In this document: positions 1 to 11,395 of the stretch, one piece after another
Position numbering within the stretch: the first letter of the stretch is position 1
Layout of the letters: the number at the start of each line of letters is the position of its first letter
Assembly (NCBI GenBank): GCA_030386875.1
Contig: CM059559.1
Location: forward strand, 65,362,392 to 65,426,391
From: Morinoia aosen
Taxonomy: Eukaryota > Arthropoda > Malacostraca > Amphipoda > Talitridae
DNA length: 64,000 nucleotides
Direction: 5' to 3'
Program-made: the position numbers and the translations under genes
The notes under the pieces: generated by a model
Seen by the model: the letters and a program-made list of their open reading frames with translations, nothing else
The model's database searches: none
Told to the model about the DNA's origin: nothing

Positions 1-330
1 TATGAGACAACATTGTGGTAACTGTTACTCTGAACAGATACTTGACATTGGCAAATTTAAAATATTAGATACATGTACCGCCTACTTAGACCTATGTATT
101 TTAGAGTCATTATTCATTCATAAACTCAAACCTTCTCTCGACGAAATGCAGAGTGCATACCTTCTGAAAATAATCAACCGATAAATTATTATTATTTTTT
201 GTTTGTTTTATTGTTTTTTCGTGCTTACATTCTCCGCTTCTGTAATCTTGAGTGTACCGACATGTCTATTATTTTATTCGCAGACTTTTTGCTGGGAATG
301 AGCCTGGGCTAGAAACGTTCAAAGTAAATG
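1..330 (+). mobile_element. Penelope-like element, 3' end (C-terminal GIY-YIG region)
   Basis: The frame open from the window edge to the stop at 182-184 ends with the C-terminal signature of PLE polyproteins: a KILDT...YLDL segment, then LCILESLFIHKLKPSL and a closing SAYLLKIINR. This tail follows the GIY-YIG endonuclease in PLEs. The RT and the catalytic part of the endonuclease would lie left of the window. After the stop, 285-330 holds a GAGCCTGGGCTAGAAACGTTC-like segment typical of the region downstream of PLE ORFs. The visible part is open. Whether the whole element is intact cannot be judged. Confidence 0.75.
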
Positions 331-3300
331 TTTTTAAAGTACTTCTCCATTTTTTTCTATTGTAAATATGCTTCGCAAAAACAATTTTCCTTTGTTCATA
401 CCAAATATTACTGAAGATTCGATGACGACATTTACGTTTTTTCTAACTTGAAACATATCTATCACTACTTAGCTTTTATTCCTGAGATTAAAGTACACAG
501 GTAAAGTCCTAAATAATATGTTCTGAGTGTATATAAACTACTGATTTTGCTTATTTCTAAGAACAAGAATGCTCGTTTAACACTCAACTTATTTCGAAGA
601 CACAATCTAATTGCCCATTATAACCTTTCATTGGTATCAAATACATTTGGCTTCCGTTTTTTATAGATTCGAAATCGATATCATTGGTCCACACGCGTAA
701 AAGACACATCTGATTGCGGCAATCCTTCATTTGCCCACCGAATCAGAGGTGCGATCTTCTCTTTAACAACCACTGCCATTCATTTGGCACCGCTTCAGTT
801 TTTTGCTCTTACACAGAACTTGAAAATTGCGCAGAGTTCACGCAATGCAAATGTAAATGCGCTGAAAACCCCTGTCTATCTGAACAAACACTTGTGGATG
901 CTCACAGGTGTTGCTAAGCTTTTGCAATCACTCGCATCGTGAATGTCCTTTTCGGCGAACAGAGCGCTTAAATTTATTTTATTTTCCTTTGTAAACTTCA
1001 TTGACAGATCAAAGAACTCTTGAAACTGAGTGAAATGGATGGGATGTTTTTAAACTGTTTTGAAATATTCGTTGAGATCATTACAAGAGTAGTTAGAAGA
1101 GACTCCAATCCCTTGGATTGAACAACCATGTGCAAAGAATTCCCCAAGGTCAAGTTGCTTTTGGTCAGGCACCACTCCTTGAAAATAATCTTCGTTAATT
1201 GATATATTTTAGTTAATTAATATTTTTTCCGACAATTGAAGTTCATGTAAAACAGCATTCTAGTTCGCTATACATTGCGTCCGAACTGAAATCTTGGCTA
1301 CTTCAGTCGGGAAAAGAGCAATCTTACGATGTTAATTTTTATAAAAATATTACATGTACAATGGTACACTGAAAGACATTTTCGTAAATTCGCTGTTAAT
1401 AATAGAGTTATGAGGAGACTTTAAAATTCAATGAAAGAGTAAACGATAAATTCATTACTTCACAAATAATTGATCCGCTATTCAAAACAACATTGCATTT
1501 GAAGAAATATTTAACTCAATTCATTGTTCTTCATTCTGTTCATGTTTCTCTATCGTTTGAATAGTTCCCTTGAATATATTTTATCAAATTTTGTCATTTA
1601 TCTTACAAACAAATGTTGATAATTTCTCTTTTCATTGATGCTCCCTTAATTTGCTGGTATTGCATATCTCGACTGTAGCGCATGCGCCCTCATTCCAGTT
1701 TTTAGGAAACAATTTTATGCGCGATTTCAGCTTTTGTTCTTCTGCCGAGGATGTTTTCCCATGAGTTTGAAATAATTTCAAAATTTGAAATCTTTCAAAT
1801 AAATTTACTTCAAGTTTTAAGAAATTCCAACTACTTAAATAAAACAAAGATTAATAAAAACATATAGTTTTTTCGATAACGTTTGCTGATGGAACTGCTT
1901 AAAATATTTCGGTTGCGGTGGGTAAGCTAGAAATCGATTGCATGGTAAACAAACAAGAAACTGGCGGTTATGCTCTAAAAAGGAAACTATTTGTAAGTTG
2001 CACAGTAGAAGAGTTAAAATCTAGTGTGGTTTTTCGGAAATATATCTTAAGGTTCGAAAAAAGAACTAACCGAAGTAAAAATATCATAAAAATCAACCTT
2101 TCAATTAACAAAAAAATCTTCGCTTTTTGTTTTCATAGAGAAACCAGAGTGATAAAATGTCCAATCTTCTGTTTTCTAACGTTTAAAACTGCATCATTTT
2201 CCATAAAAACAGCACTATAAAGCAACGAAAATTGTAGAAAATCTTTACAGAGAGCATATTTATACACCGCTCTTGTGCTACTGCATAGGAATCAATCCTG
2301 TTTGAGAGTCATCACATAAAATTGATCAGTTAGTTCCTGAATGGTTTTCAATCTATTACTTAGTTTACGTAGTTATTCTTAGAAACCGTAGAACATGTAA
2401 CTGATTCATTTCATGCGAAGACTCCCTTCAATACAACGCTTCTATCTTGGGCTTTTTATGAGAATTTCAAAATATCCACCAGTAGAATAGTAACATGAGT
2501 TCAATTACTTCCGCGTAGAATATAAATTATCTCTCTTTGCCACTGTAATTCTTTACTTTGTCTTACTTGAAAGAAAATGATAATTTTTTCAAGCAATTCA
2601 TTTCACTAAGTTGAGTCTTTGAATAGAGATCGCCATGCTTATTCTATTTTTATGTGCTACGAAATTGTTGAACATCTTAACAATAACGTATTAGTTAACA
2701 AGGCAATGTCATTCAATTTAGAACAATTATTTGTAAAGCCTTCCACATCACAAGCAAGTTATTGAAGAACAGCTGTGAAAAAAGTGCTGGAATTGACACT
2801 TAAAGACTGACTCATTTATAAATTTAAGCATCCTTAAGAACCTAAAAAAACGCACCAACCAAGTGAGCAACAGCTACGTATTATTATTTGATTAGTTATT
2901 AGCCAAGAAGTCTTTGAAAAAATTGCAATTTCTTTTTCATACAATAAGCTGCATTTCCTCAACAATGGATTCATATTTCATGCAATATTTTTGACTTATA
3001 AACATAAGTGAGTGGGTGCCAGGTTTTTTACTATCATTTGAATACTATCTATGTTACCAACCGAGCAAGCAGGTTTCCATTGTAAAAACACAGGAGAAAT
3101 TGCGCACAAAAAATATTTATAAATTTCTGGAGACACCTGGCGTTTTATTAAATAGTAGATTTATCAAAAACATTTGTTTACGTACATTGATTGCTAAACT
3201 TGATTCCCTCAAAAGCTTTACATTAATTTGTTTAACTATTTAACACAAATTAAGATCTTTCGCAAAGCATAGAATTAAGATTCGTGGTATAAGATATAGG

Positions 3301-3725
3301 TAAAATGTCTGGTAAGAAAAAGCTCCCGCAATGTATAGAATAGAGACATCTGGGAGCGAATAAAAGTGGTTGTTAGAATAAGCAATCAGGGTCTGAAAGC
3401 ATATTACTGTAAGAAAGATTCAATCATCTCCAGTTAGGATAGCTTTGAATTTATTACAGAGAAGATCATCATTGGAGACATGAGGGTACAGGTTTGGTAC
3501 CAGATCCCGTATTCTACTGATGTGTACCCTGTGTTGAAGGCTGGCGGCAAGTACGGCAAACAGACCAGATTCCTCGTGCGGCCGCGTTGTTGGGCGCAGC
3601 ACGATCCACTACGGATGTGTTCCAACGGCGGGTTCAAAACTCCGTAGTGTACGAAGCAGCAACGCAGACGCCAAAGAGATACGCACTTCAGGTCAACAGC
3701 TTCACGCTCGGTCATGACACGCACA
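331..3725. other. Unassigned AT-rich sequence
   Basis: No recognisable gene, RNA or mobile element. The open frames here (for example 714-917 and 1918-2220 on +, 1632-1847 on -) have low-complexity composition and no family signature. A GC-richer block at about 3490-3725, just upstream of the repeat at 3730, is open on both strands (a 166-codon frame on - from 3934 to 3434). It matches nothing I know and may be part of a mobile element. Confidence 0.4.
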
Positions 3726-3729
3726 AGTC

Positions 3730-3910
3730 CGCGTACTCCTGTCCGAATTTTATCGCCGGCCCACCGGTAATTTTCATCTGTTTTCGTCTTTAATCGTAAT
3801 AATTCCGACGGTAAATACATTCCCGGTGATCTCCGGTAAATTACAGACTTTAAAATTTCCGCCGACGATGATGACTGTTCCAACCGTAAAAAAACGACGG
3901 TAAATATACG
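3730..3910 (+). repeat. Dispersed repeat, copy 1 (ATCG/CCGG-rich)
   Basis: Starts GTCCGAATTTTATCGCC and continues with repeated short motifs such as CCGGTAA, CGACGGTAAAT and CCGACGATGATGACTG. The reverse complement of 11400-11645 starts with the same GTC..GAATTTTATCG then AATTTTC..CTG, and later shares an AACGATGATAACTG-like block. The two copies are well diverged. No terminal inverted repeat or coding capacity was seen, so the class is unknown. Confidence 0.5.
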
Positions 3911-5082
3911 TTTGTTTTTCAGACTATACTTCATAATTTGAAATTAACATTAATACTTGATAACCCAAGTCTAAATCTAACCAATGGCAAGTCAGGTCAG
4001 ATTATGTTACGTATCTGCCATGGTCAAATGAAATGACATATTATTTTAAATAACATGCACATGATGTACGTTGAGCTTCTATTCTTTTACTATGAAAGTC
4101 ACAAGCTTTAATTCAAAGCTTAAAGATATTTCAATTGCATCGTCCCATATTATTAGTTGATATTTGTACATTTTAATTTTATTTTTAGACTTTTTAATAT
4201 GAAGTTTATGATCTTTAACTTAAGCTTCAAATATTTTAATTTTAGCTCTCTATACTTCAAAGTTGAAAGTAAAATATAAAGTTAAATAATGCTGGACAAA
4301 TATGATGAACTTATAAGATATGAACATTTTTCCTTAATAGCTTTTTTATGTGCTAAAGAGAAATGCAGAATGTATGAAATGCGTTATTATATTTTGATTA
4401 CAACGAACAAAATGTATTTCTGACTTCACTCAATGTATAACTCAGGATTTAAACGTTTATCGTTTTAAGGAGTTGTAATAACAGGGTTTAATTGTTAATC
4501 ATGTTCGTAGTCGTCACAATTCTAAGCCTGAATGACTTATTTCAAATGAAACCATTTCGTCGCAGTAGTAGTAAAAGCAGAAATTTAAAATTAATATAAA
4601 CCCTACACCTTTATAAATTCACAGCTCCAATAATAGGAATGTTTCTTGAATTAGTTAATATTCTCACAAGGGAATATTATTTCTTTGCTTTCAAATTAGT
4701 AAACAAATGAAAGAAACATTATTGGATCCTTCATGTAGTCGAAATTTCATATGAGCTTAAGTTTGAAGATTGTGCTTTATATTACAGTTCCGCATTGCAG
4801 TGTTGCTGTTATTGTTGTGCTCCAATTGTTTTGAGCGATAATACTGTTTTGCATTGTTTCAAAATAGTAAAGTCCATGTCTGGAAATTTCATGGTTTGAA
4901 CATAAATTACATTAAATATCTTCTGTACACCCAGATTCATTTGTGCTGATGATTATTTTTCGAAAAATTTTCTTAACTACCCATTTGCATTGTTTTTGTG
5001 GAAGTGCAAATTGTTTTCTGAAGTGAAAACATACTGAAAAATGTATCGTATGTATCATGTAATGAAAAAATTCTCGAGTTCA
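3911..5082. other. Unassigned AT-rich sequence
   Basis: No gene, RNA or repeat recognised on either strand. Confidence 0.4.
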
Positions 5083-5400
5083 GCTCTAGAAGACCTGACT
5101 TGAGGAAATATGGAGCATTCAACTATCATTCATTGAATACTAAGGCAATTTTTCTCATTGGATCATCATATTATTTCCGGGCTGATGTGAAAATTACTTT
5201 GATTTGTTTCAGTTCAAATGTCAAATTTTAAATGAATTTCTTTCTGATGGAAACAAAATACTGTGAACGTACTACAGGTAATTGCTCTCCAGGAATATGT
5301 TTGTGTTGGTGAAATATTTATGTAAATGCATATTTTGTGTATTCATAAATATAGACATAAAACCTTACTACAGATGAGAAACCAAAGGTACCAGTTAATT
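5083..5400 (+). repeat. Ancient direct duplication, left copy
   Basis: Collinear with 6141-6460, offset about 1,060 bp. Shared landmarks in order: TCT(A/G)GAAGAC, CATTGAATRCTAA, GTTTCAGT.CAAAT, GTGAAATA.ATATGTAAATG-like, ATTTTGT(G/A)TAT, AGAC(A/G)TAAAA and a terminal TACCAGTT. Copies differ by many substitutions and small indels, so the duplication is old. No coding signal was seen in this copy. Confidence 0.55.
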
Positions 5401-5921
5401 TGTGATAAAGTATGGTAGAAAGTGGGTGTATTTCTGATTCAAACTTTTAATCGGCAAAAATATTGTTCTTTAGAATATCTTCAGGGAAATATTAAATTAA
5501 ATATTTTTTCCCACTCTAACTCATTTATACTGATAGTTATTTTATCATAAACCTTTACTAATTAGCCACCACTAGTCTACAGTGTCTAAGCAGAATCTCA
5601 TAATTTTTATGTTATGAATTGCCTTTGTGATAGCAACATAAGAGAATTGTCGTGAGGTAATTCGGAAGAGTGTAACAAAACTAATGATGGCAGACAAGTT
5701 AGTTCGTCATATTTTCCCAGATGAACTTAATTCTGACTCCAGACGTTGCATTTATAATATATTGGTCTCAGAATCATTAAATAATTAAAATAAAAGGAAC
5801 AGCTCAAAGTTGTTCAGTCACATCTCAATAAAAGCTCCTACTTGTTCAATAAATATGTTCCAATGAACACTCAAAATTCAATATGTGATGCTTCCATTGG
5901 TAACAGTCCAGCAATATGTGA

Positions 5922-6173
5922 TGGTGCAATGAAAAATGTTTGAGCTCAATCAGTGATGTCCCCTTAGATTTACTTGAGTCTGAACCTAGGAACAGAAGTT
6001 CATCAGCTCTAGAAAAATGTTTGAGCTCAATCAGTGATGTCCCCTTAGATTTGCTTGAGTCTGAACCTAGGGACAGAAGTACATTTCTTTGCGATTCCTC
6101 CAATGATGCCCCTGCCAAAACCACAAGTAAAATATTATCACAGATCTGGAAGACAGCTCGTGATGAAACATGA
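5922..6173 (+). CDS. Possible coding remnant with internal 27-residue tandem repeat
   Basis: A frame without stops from 5922 to the TGA at 6171. It has no ATG near its start, so if real it is an internal or 3' exon. It holds two near-identical 27-residue repeats (81-bp period, 5931-6011 and 6012-6092), each with the core SSISDVPLDLLESEPR. The repeats differ by few bases, and the visible differences include N to D and conservative changes. A C-terminal part contains KTTSKILSQIWKTARDE. No homologue recognised. The opposite strand is also open across the repeat, so the open frame is weak evidence. Alternatively it is simply a non-coding tandem duplication. Confidence 0.25.
   Translation, partial: WCNEKCLSSISDVPLDLLESEPRNRSSSALEKCLSSISDVPLDLLESEPRDRSTFLCDSSNDAPAKTTSKILSQIWKTARDET
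5931..6092 (+). repeat. 81-bp tandem repeat, two copies
   Basis: GAAAAATGTTTGAGCTCAAT starts at 5931 and again at 6012. The intervening 81 bp are repeated almost exactly, through TCAGTGATGTCCCCTTAGAT to the GAACCTAGG block. High identity means a recent tandem duplication, much younger than the surrounding 1.06-kb duplication. Confidence 0.85.
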
Positions 6174-6460
6174 AGTATTTAACTCTTTTTTATTGAATGC
6201 TAACACAATATATTGTTTATTGGACAATCCTTTCATTCCAATATTGTTGATATTTGAAATGTTTTAATGTTTCAGTGCAAATTTTAAATTTCGAAGTGAA
6301 TTTCCTTTTAATGACAAACATAACCCTGTATATTCACCTCAGGAAATTATTTTGCTGTAATGTTTTGTTAGTGAAATAAATATGTAAATGTAAATTTTGT
6401 ATATAAATGAGGTTAGACGTAAAAAATTATTATAGAAATCGCATTAAAGATACCAGTTTC
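6141..6460 (+). repeat. Ancient direct duplication, right copy
   Basis: Diverged copy of 5083-5400, same orientation (see that entry for shared landmarks). The 81-bp tandem repeat lies just to its left. A matching repeat was not seen to the left of the other copy. Confidence 0.55.
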
Positions 6461-7745
6461 CAAAAGACTCAATAATCAACAAATGTGAAGTCATTAAAAG
6501 GCACTGAAAAAATATAAAGTTGGTCAGTAATTGCACACGTCAAATTAATTTTATTTATCTCCTTGAAAGTATAATAGTATCTATATGAAGCTGTGAGGGC
6601 TCTTTTTGCAGTAAATACCCGTAGAGACTATGAATTATCGCCCACAGCCAGAATTGACAGGGCTATTCACCGTTTATTGAGAATTTAGCACTCCATTGAA
6701 ACTCCTCCTAAAGAGGTAAAGGCTGCATGAAGCTTTATTATACTTTGTCGTCTAAATATCCAATCATCGACCGAAATCTCCAGCAGTACCGGCTGTGACA
6801 TCGTGGGTGTCGTGTTCTAAAGCGAGGTTCCGTACTTGTTTCATTTGCTGTTTTACTTCCGATTAGGTGAATAAAGTGTCGTTTTGACAAACTCTTGTTG
6901 GTATATGTACGCCTGTGTTTATGGCTTCTCTAATACTTGTTTGCAGATGAGCGTTGGTCAAAAATGCTTTTTCGACTGGATGCGTCCTGATCATTCCTCA
7001 TTTAGTATGATACGGCATTTATAATGTTTTTTTCAAAGTGAATAACGTTGCATTCTCCTTACAATTATGCAATTCCCCGCGTGGGGTACGTATTTAATTT
7101 CGATTTATCATACAATATACCATTGTCTATTTAATCACTAGATGACGGAGCTCCAGTGATGCGTTGGGGTTAGTGGGCGGGACACCACGTGGCGAATGTT
7201 GCAGCGCACCATGACGGCTGATGTGGCCAAAGAAATCTCCTACTCTCGACTAGGAAAAGCTCGTCAACGGGCGAAAATCTCTTTCAAGGGGTATTCCCCT
7301 GTTATTTAATATAAGTTCGTGTATGCTCATACACTCATTTTTGTTCATTTACTTATATCATATATTGCCTTTTTGATTCAGTGCAAATAAGTAAATTCAA
7401 TGTAGAAAAATTCTTGTAAAAAGACAGGCAGATCGGTTGCAATGTTTAAGAATTAAACGTAATAACATTATAGTGCGTAAAATCGGTCGTTTGATGCTGT
7501 CATGAATAAAAAATATGTTATTTTTACTGTACTTCACCATAGCATAAATATTGTTTTTTCATTACATGGGCATCAGTCCTCAACGTTGCGTTTTAATGTC
7601 AGTTTGTTTTGTCCATACGAAATGATTTGATTCAGATTTTATTCCGCAGATGTACTCAAAGTTACCTTTAAATTAAATTAACATTAACTTTACCGTCCTG
7701 CTAGGCTTTAGGGTACCAATATCAAGTGTTGTATTCACAGATAGG
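6461..7745. other. Unassigned sequence left of the Harbinger element
   Basis: No gene or repeat recognised. A moderately GC-rich patch at 7140-7290 (GGGCGGGACACCACGTGGCG and surroundings) has no matching open frame. It may be a regulatory patch or part of an unrecognised element. Confidence 0.35.
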
Positions 7746-7748
7746 TTA

Positions 7749-7797
7749 ACGTGGGTACACACCTTACTGCAAACTTGGCAAGCTCACTTGCGCAAGT
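7749..7797 (+). repeat. Harbinger left terminal inverted repeat
   Basis: Begins right after TTA (7746-7748). It pairs with 10563-10611, sharing GTGGGTACACACCTT, CTGCAAA and TTG(G/A)CAAG in order. Confidence 0.9.
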
Positions 7798-8018
7798 GTT
7801 TTGTAGAAGCAAATTTGAGGGTCTGCAGGACAAGACTTGCGCAAGTATTGAACTCTTACGAGTCACTTAGACATGATTGAATTTAAATCCTGTAAATACG
7901 TGCAAGTCTCACTTAAGCAAGTGAAACGTGGCGTGTGTACCGAGGACGTTGCAGACTCGATGACAAACGCGGTCAGTAGCAACATAGCCTTCCAAGAGAA
8001 AATGTCTTGCGACTTTAA

Positions 8019-9930
8019 ATGACCAAGCAGAAATTGCTCGAAGATTTTATTCGGGAGTAGGAGAATAATTCATGTCTTTGGGAAATAAAATTGTCAGATT
8101 ATCATCATAAACAGAAAAAAGATGCTGCATGTAATAGATTAATAAACAAGTTTTCCAACTTATTGAGAAGATTGCGAATAAACTCAGTTGTTAAGAAAAT
8201 CAATTGCTATTGAACCAATAACCGGAAAGAAAAAAAAAAGAAAAAAAAGCCCAGTCACATCAATCCGGCACTAGAACTGACGAACCCACTTTGTGGTATT
8301 ACCCCCTATTTCACTTCAAAGACGACCAGAAGCGCGTCATCCAACTTTGAGAACTCCCAGGCAATTTTACCTATATTTTAAGTTGGCACCTAGTGTAAAG
8401 TTACTGTTGATGGACGCTGTACAAATTTTAGTCGTTATCATTTCATATAATTAATTTTAATGCTAATTTCAATTATTAATAATAATGTTGCCTATTGTAA
8501 TCATAATTACAATAGGTACATAATAGTTAGGTCATAATACTTTGAATATAGAAATCTTTCTGTCAAGGCAATTGTCCTTCATGGTTTAAGAATTCCTTGA
8601 ATTCTTTTCGGACTTGTTTTGCATTCGATGTTATATCGCCGGCAATGTGAGAACTTTGTAAAGGGGCCTCGTGTGAATTATCTGATGTTAATCCAGGATT
8701 GACCTGACCATTATCGAAGTCCTAGGGAGCTGGACAGTCCGATGATGGGCATCGACATCAAATAATCATGCAACGCTACAGTTTCCTTCACTACTTCATC
8801 AATATGGTTAATTCTAAATTGATGGCGGAGTAAAAATTCTACTCCGTACTGTTAAAATTCCAAACACGTTCTCTACAATCATTCTTGATTTAGATAATCG
8901 GTACCTGAATATCTTTTTCTCTGTTGAGTTCAAATCAGCCAGTTTGTGTGGCTTTAACATGTCAGTTCTCCGTGAGAAAGCATTGTCTGCAAGGAATACA
9001 TACGGCAGCTTAGGTCTACCGTTAACCACTTCGTTTTCTTTCGGAATGCTAAGTGAATTACCCCATAGTTTTCTGAAAAAAACTGTATTTCGCAGAACAC
9101 CTCCGTCTGAGACTCTGCTATTCGTTCCAAAATCAAATGAAATAAATTTATAATTTGCGTCTGCAATGGCAAGGAGCACCATACTATTTCTTTGCTTGCA
9201 ATCATAAAAGAATGAGCCACTTCCAGCGGGGGAATGATCTCGACATGTTTTCCATCCAGGCAGCTGAGGCAATGTGGAAAATTCCTCGTCTTTTCAAAAT
9301 CCATTGATACAGCAATCCAATCATTTTCCCTTTGTGGGACCTGAAATAATTGATAAGCGATTAATAAACTTCAAATATCGTCGTAATTTACTACAATTAT
9401 GTATGTATTTATTTTCAGGAAGAAAATGAACAAGAAGTTGTACGTGGCTTTCAAGACCCTGTTCATGACAGTGGGTCACCTACACCAACGACGGAAAACT
9501 CATGTAGTCCAGTCGAAGAAGCCCCTGTTATAGCAAATCCGAAAAAAAACTTCAGGCCCACTAAAAGGAGCAATGGCATATGTGACACCGTGTTGGACAC
9601 CACTGAACAGCACTTCAAGGAGCCCAAACCGAAAGAAGATCGGTACGATGTTTTGGGTAAATATGTGGCTCTAAAAATTAGAGACATTACAGATAACATG
9701 CAAAGACTACTATCAGGGAAAATGATCAATGATGAACTTTTTTGGCAGAAACAGGCCAGTTGACCATGGCCGATTCTATTCGTGAGTCTGCACCTACACA
9801 TTCAGCTTCTATTTCCCAACACTGTAGCATTAGCGCTGATGTCCATTCTCAAAATAGTGAAGCAACATACTGTGAATTGCGATCTCCTTATGTGGCGAGC
9901 GATAATACCTCAATAATATCCATTCGTTAA
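8019..9930 (+). pseudogene. Harbinger second protein, MADF-domain DNA-binding factor
   Basis: Harbinger elements encode a second DNA-binding protein needed for transposition. Exon 1 starts at ATG 8019 (MTKQKLLEDFIRE), is cut by a TAG at 8058, then shows the MADF pattern ENNSCLWEIKLSDY, KKDAACNRLINKFSNLL, and after a decayed A-rich part GTRTDEPTLWYYPLFHFKDDQ (8267-8332). A likely donor is CCCAG/GC at 8360/8361, a GC donor or a mutated GT. Exon 2 begins at 9419 after TTTTCAG, is open through EENEQEVVRG to the conserved-looking DRYDVLGKYVALKIRDI and INDELF. It then shifts frame in a T run near 9740 and resumes as ETGQLTMADS to a stop at 9930. It overlaps the transposase on the other strand in an interlocked way. 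Confidence 0.75.
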
Positions 9931-10530
9931 AATACTTTGTTTCTACTTCTAAACCTGACTAATGAACATAGCTGAATGTATGTATTTTTTCACAAAATTA
10001 ATATTGAGATATCATCGAGCGAAAATGGAAAATCAAATGAATGAAATAAATATAAAGTAATATAAGCGTTTCACTTACCTTCAAGTAATGACTTTTTAGA
10101 ACTTCGTAAATAGCATGGCAGACTTCAGGAACTGTGTAGCTCACAGCCTGGGATGAGAGTATTTTGGGTCTTCATAACTTTTTCCAGTCGCGAGAAATCA
10201 CAATGTTGCAGTTAGTCTTTCGTTGGGAGAAATAGCTTCTCGCATGATTGTATCCTTCTTTTTAATTAACGCTGCAGGGAAAACGTATGCATAGATGTTC
10301 CTTCGTTCATTCTAAATAATTATACCAAGCGCATGGATATATTATCAACTCATTTAATATATTAGCATGAGAAAATACTTTTTTTTCTACCACTCTTTAC
10401 ACCTCTTGTTACGTTTCTTCTTTGGTGCTTTTCGTTTGTATATAAGACAAAAAGCAGCCAAAGCAAGCGCGTCATCGTCCGAATTTGACAGAGTTACTAC
10501 TGCAGCTGGAGGCTCGTGTAAGTATACCTG
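8563..10530 (-). pseudogene. Harbinger transposase (DDE nuclease), two exons, frameshifted
   Basis: The exon nearest the 5' end (about 10530-10079) encodes an acidic segment (SNSDDDALALAAF), a basic stretch, KDTIMREAISPNERL, FLATG, and SQAVSYTVPEVCHAIYEVLK. It ends at an AAG/GTAAGTG donor (10079/10078). The intron 10078-9341 ends in TTATTTCAG. The second exon (9340-8563) starts VPQRENDWIA in frame with the first. It holds all three catalytic residues: D in CLDGKHV (about 9255), D in ADNAF, and E in VENVFGIL. It ends EFLNHEGQLP then TGA (8563-8565). Damage: an in-frame TGA and a shift in exon 1, shifts after GKHVEIIPP, after RSRIF and after SSLGLR. The start codon is not clear. The family's role is cutting and inserting the element at TWA sites. 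Confidence 0.85.
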
Positions 10531-10562
10531 TGCCGCGTGGAAGCGAAGGGAAATATTACAAT

Positions 10563-10611
10563 ACTTGCAGAAGTGCACTTGTCAATTTTGCAGCAAGGTG
10601 TGTACCCACCT
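10563..10611 (-). repeat. Harbinger right terminal inverted repeat
   Basis: Read on -, it begins AGGTGGGTACACACCTTGCT and is followed outward by TTA (10612-10614), mirroring the left end. Confidence 0.9.
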
Positions 10612-10614
10612 TTA

Positions 10615-11395
10615 ATCGACTTAGCGTTAGATACAGCCGTTAGCAGAGGAGCCAAATGTTGCGCTTACAAGTAAAGCTAGGCTGGCTTGCTCTGAACAAG
10701 ATTTTTGCAGGAACAGTCAGTCGGTAAATAGGTAATTTAAATCATTAAATTTTCATTTGCACAGTTTATATAACTATTGTATTCCAATTCATCAGGTGCT
10801 TTAGATGCAGTCGACTATGGTGACGATAAGAAGCAAAAGGCGTAATCATCCGAGGTCTTGTGTCTTTGCAAATAATAGCTTGCCCGAAGAAACGACGGCA
10901 AAAATCAATATATTTGTTGAACATGTTTTGTTTCAACTCCAATGTAAATCCGTGACAATTTGATATGGCTATTTATTGTGGGAATTATCATCGTAATTCT
11001 CTCGTTTTCTGCGATGAAGACAATTCGAGCGCTCTTCAATGAAGCATTCATCAGCATTGCAGCTGCTTCTTTAATAATAGTGCATTGTTACTTGGTACAA
11101 TTGGGCAGACCCTGTAATGCTAATAGTGTTCAATTATCGCAAATTGTATAAAACCACACAAAATATATAGACAAATTCGTTGAATTGTAATGACTAATTT
11201 TGGAATTTTTTGCGCAGTCTTTAAATTTGCTCTAACTCGACAGATTCGTTTCACAAGGTGCGGCCTATTGTTACTGGGAAGAGTTTGCAATTTTCGTTGC
11301 ATTGCTAATGAATCATTTGAAATAGAGTGGTTAAAGTGGCTATTTTATCGTACAAATAACGAAACAATGCCGATCATAAACAAAACAGTAAATTT
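10615..11395. other. Unassigned AT-rich sequence
   Basis: No gene or repeat recognised. Short open frames on both strands (10960-11151, 11190-11402) lack any family signature. Confidence 0.4.

Larger units (their letters stand above)
7749..10611. mobile_element. PIF/Harbinger DNA transposon, structurally complete, both genes decayed
   Basis: Left end A(C)GTGGGTACACACCTT..., right end the complement of A(G)GTGGGTACACACCTT.... The inverted repeats match over about 48 bp with a handful of mismatches. They are flanked by a 3-bp TTA duplication (7746-7748 and 10612-10614), the target size known for PIF/Harbinger. Between the ends lie the two expected genes: a DDE transposase on - and a MADF/SANT-type DNA-binding protein on +. 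Internal copies of CTTGCGCAAGT-like and GGCGTGTGTACC motifs at 7785-7945 look like subterminal repeats. The element is 2,863 bp. Stops and frameshifts in both genes show it is no longer autonomous. Confidence 0.9.

Noticed and set aside
3434-3934. 166-codon - frame as a gene
   Set aside because: It runs across the dispersed repeat at 3730-3910 and has no recognisable motif. The + strand is also open there.
7785-7945. A separate nested MITE inside the Harbinger left end
   Set aside because: The inverted GTGTGTACC motif near 7935 is better explained as a subterminal repeat of the transposon. No target duplication.
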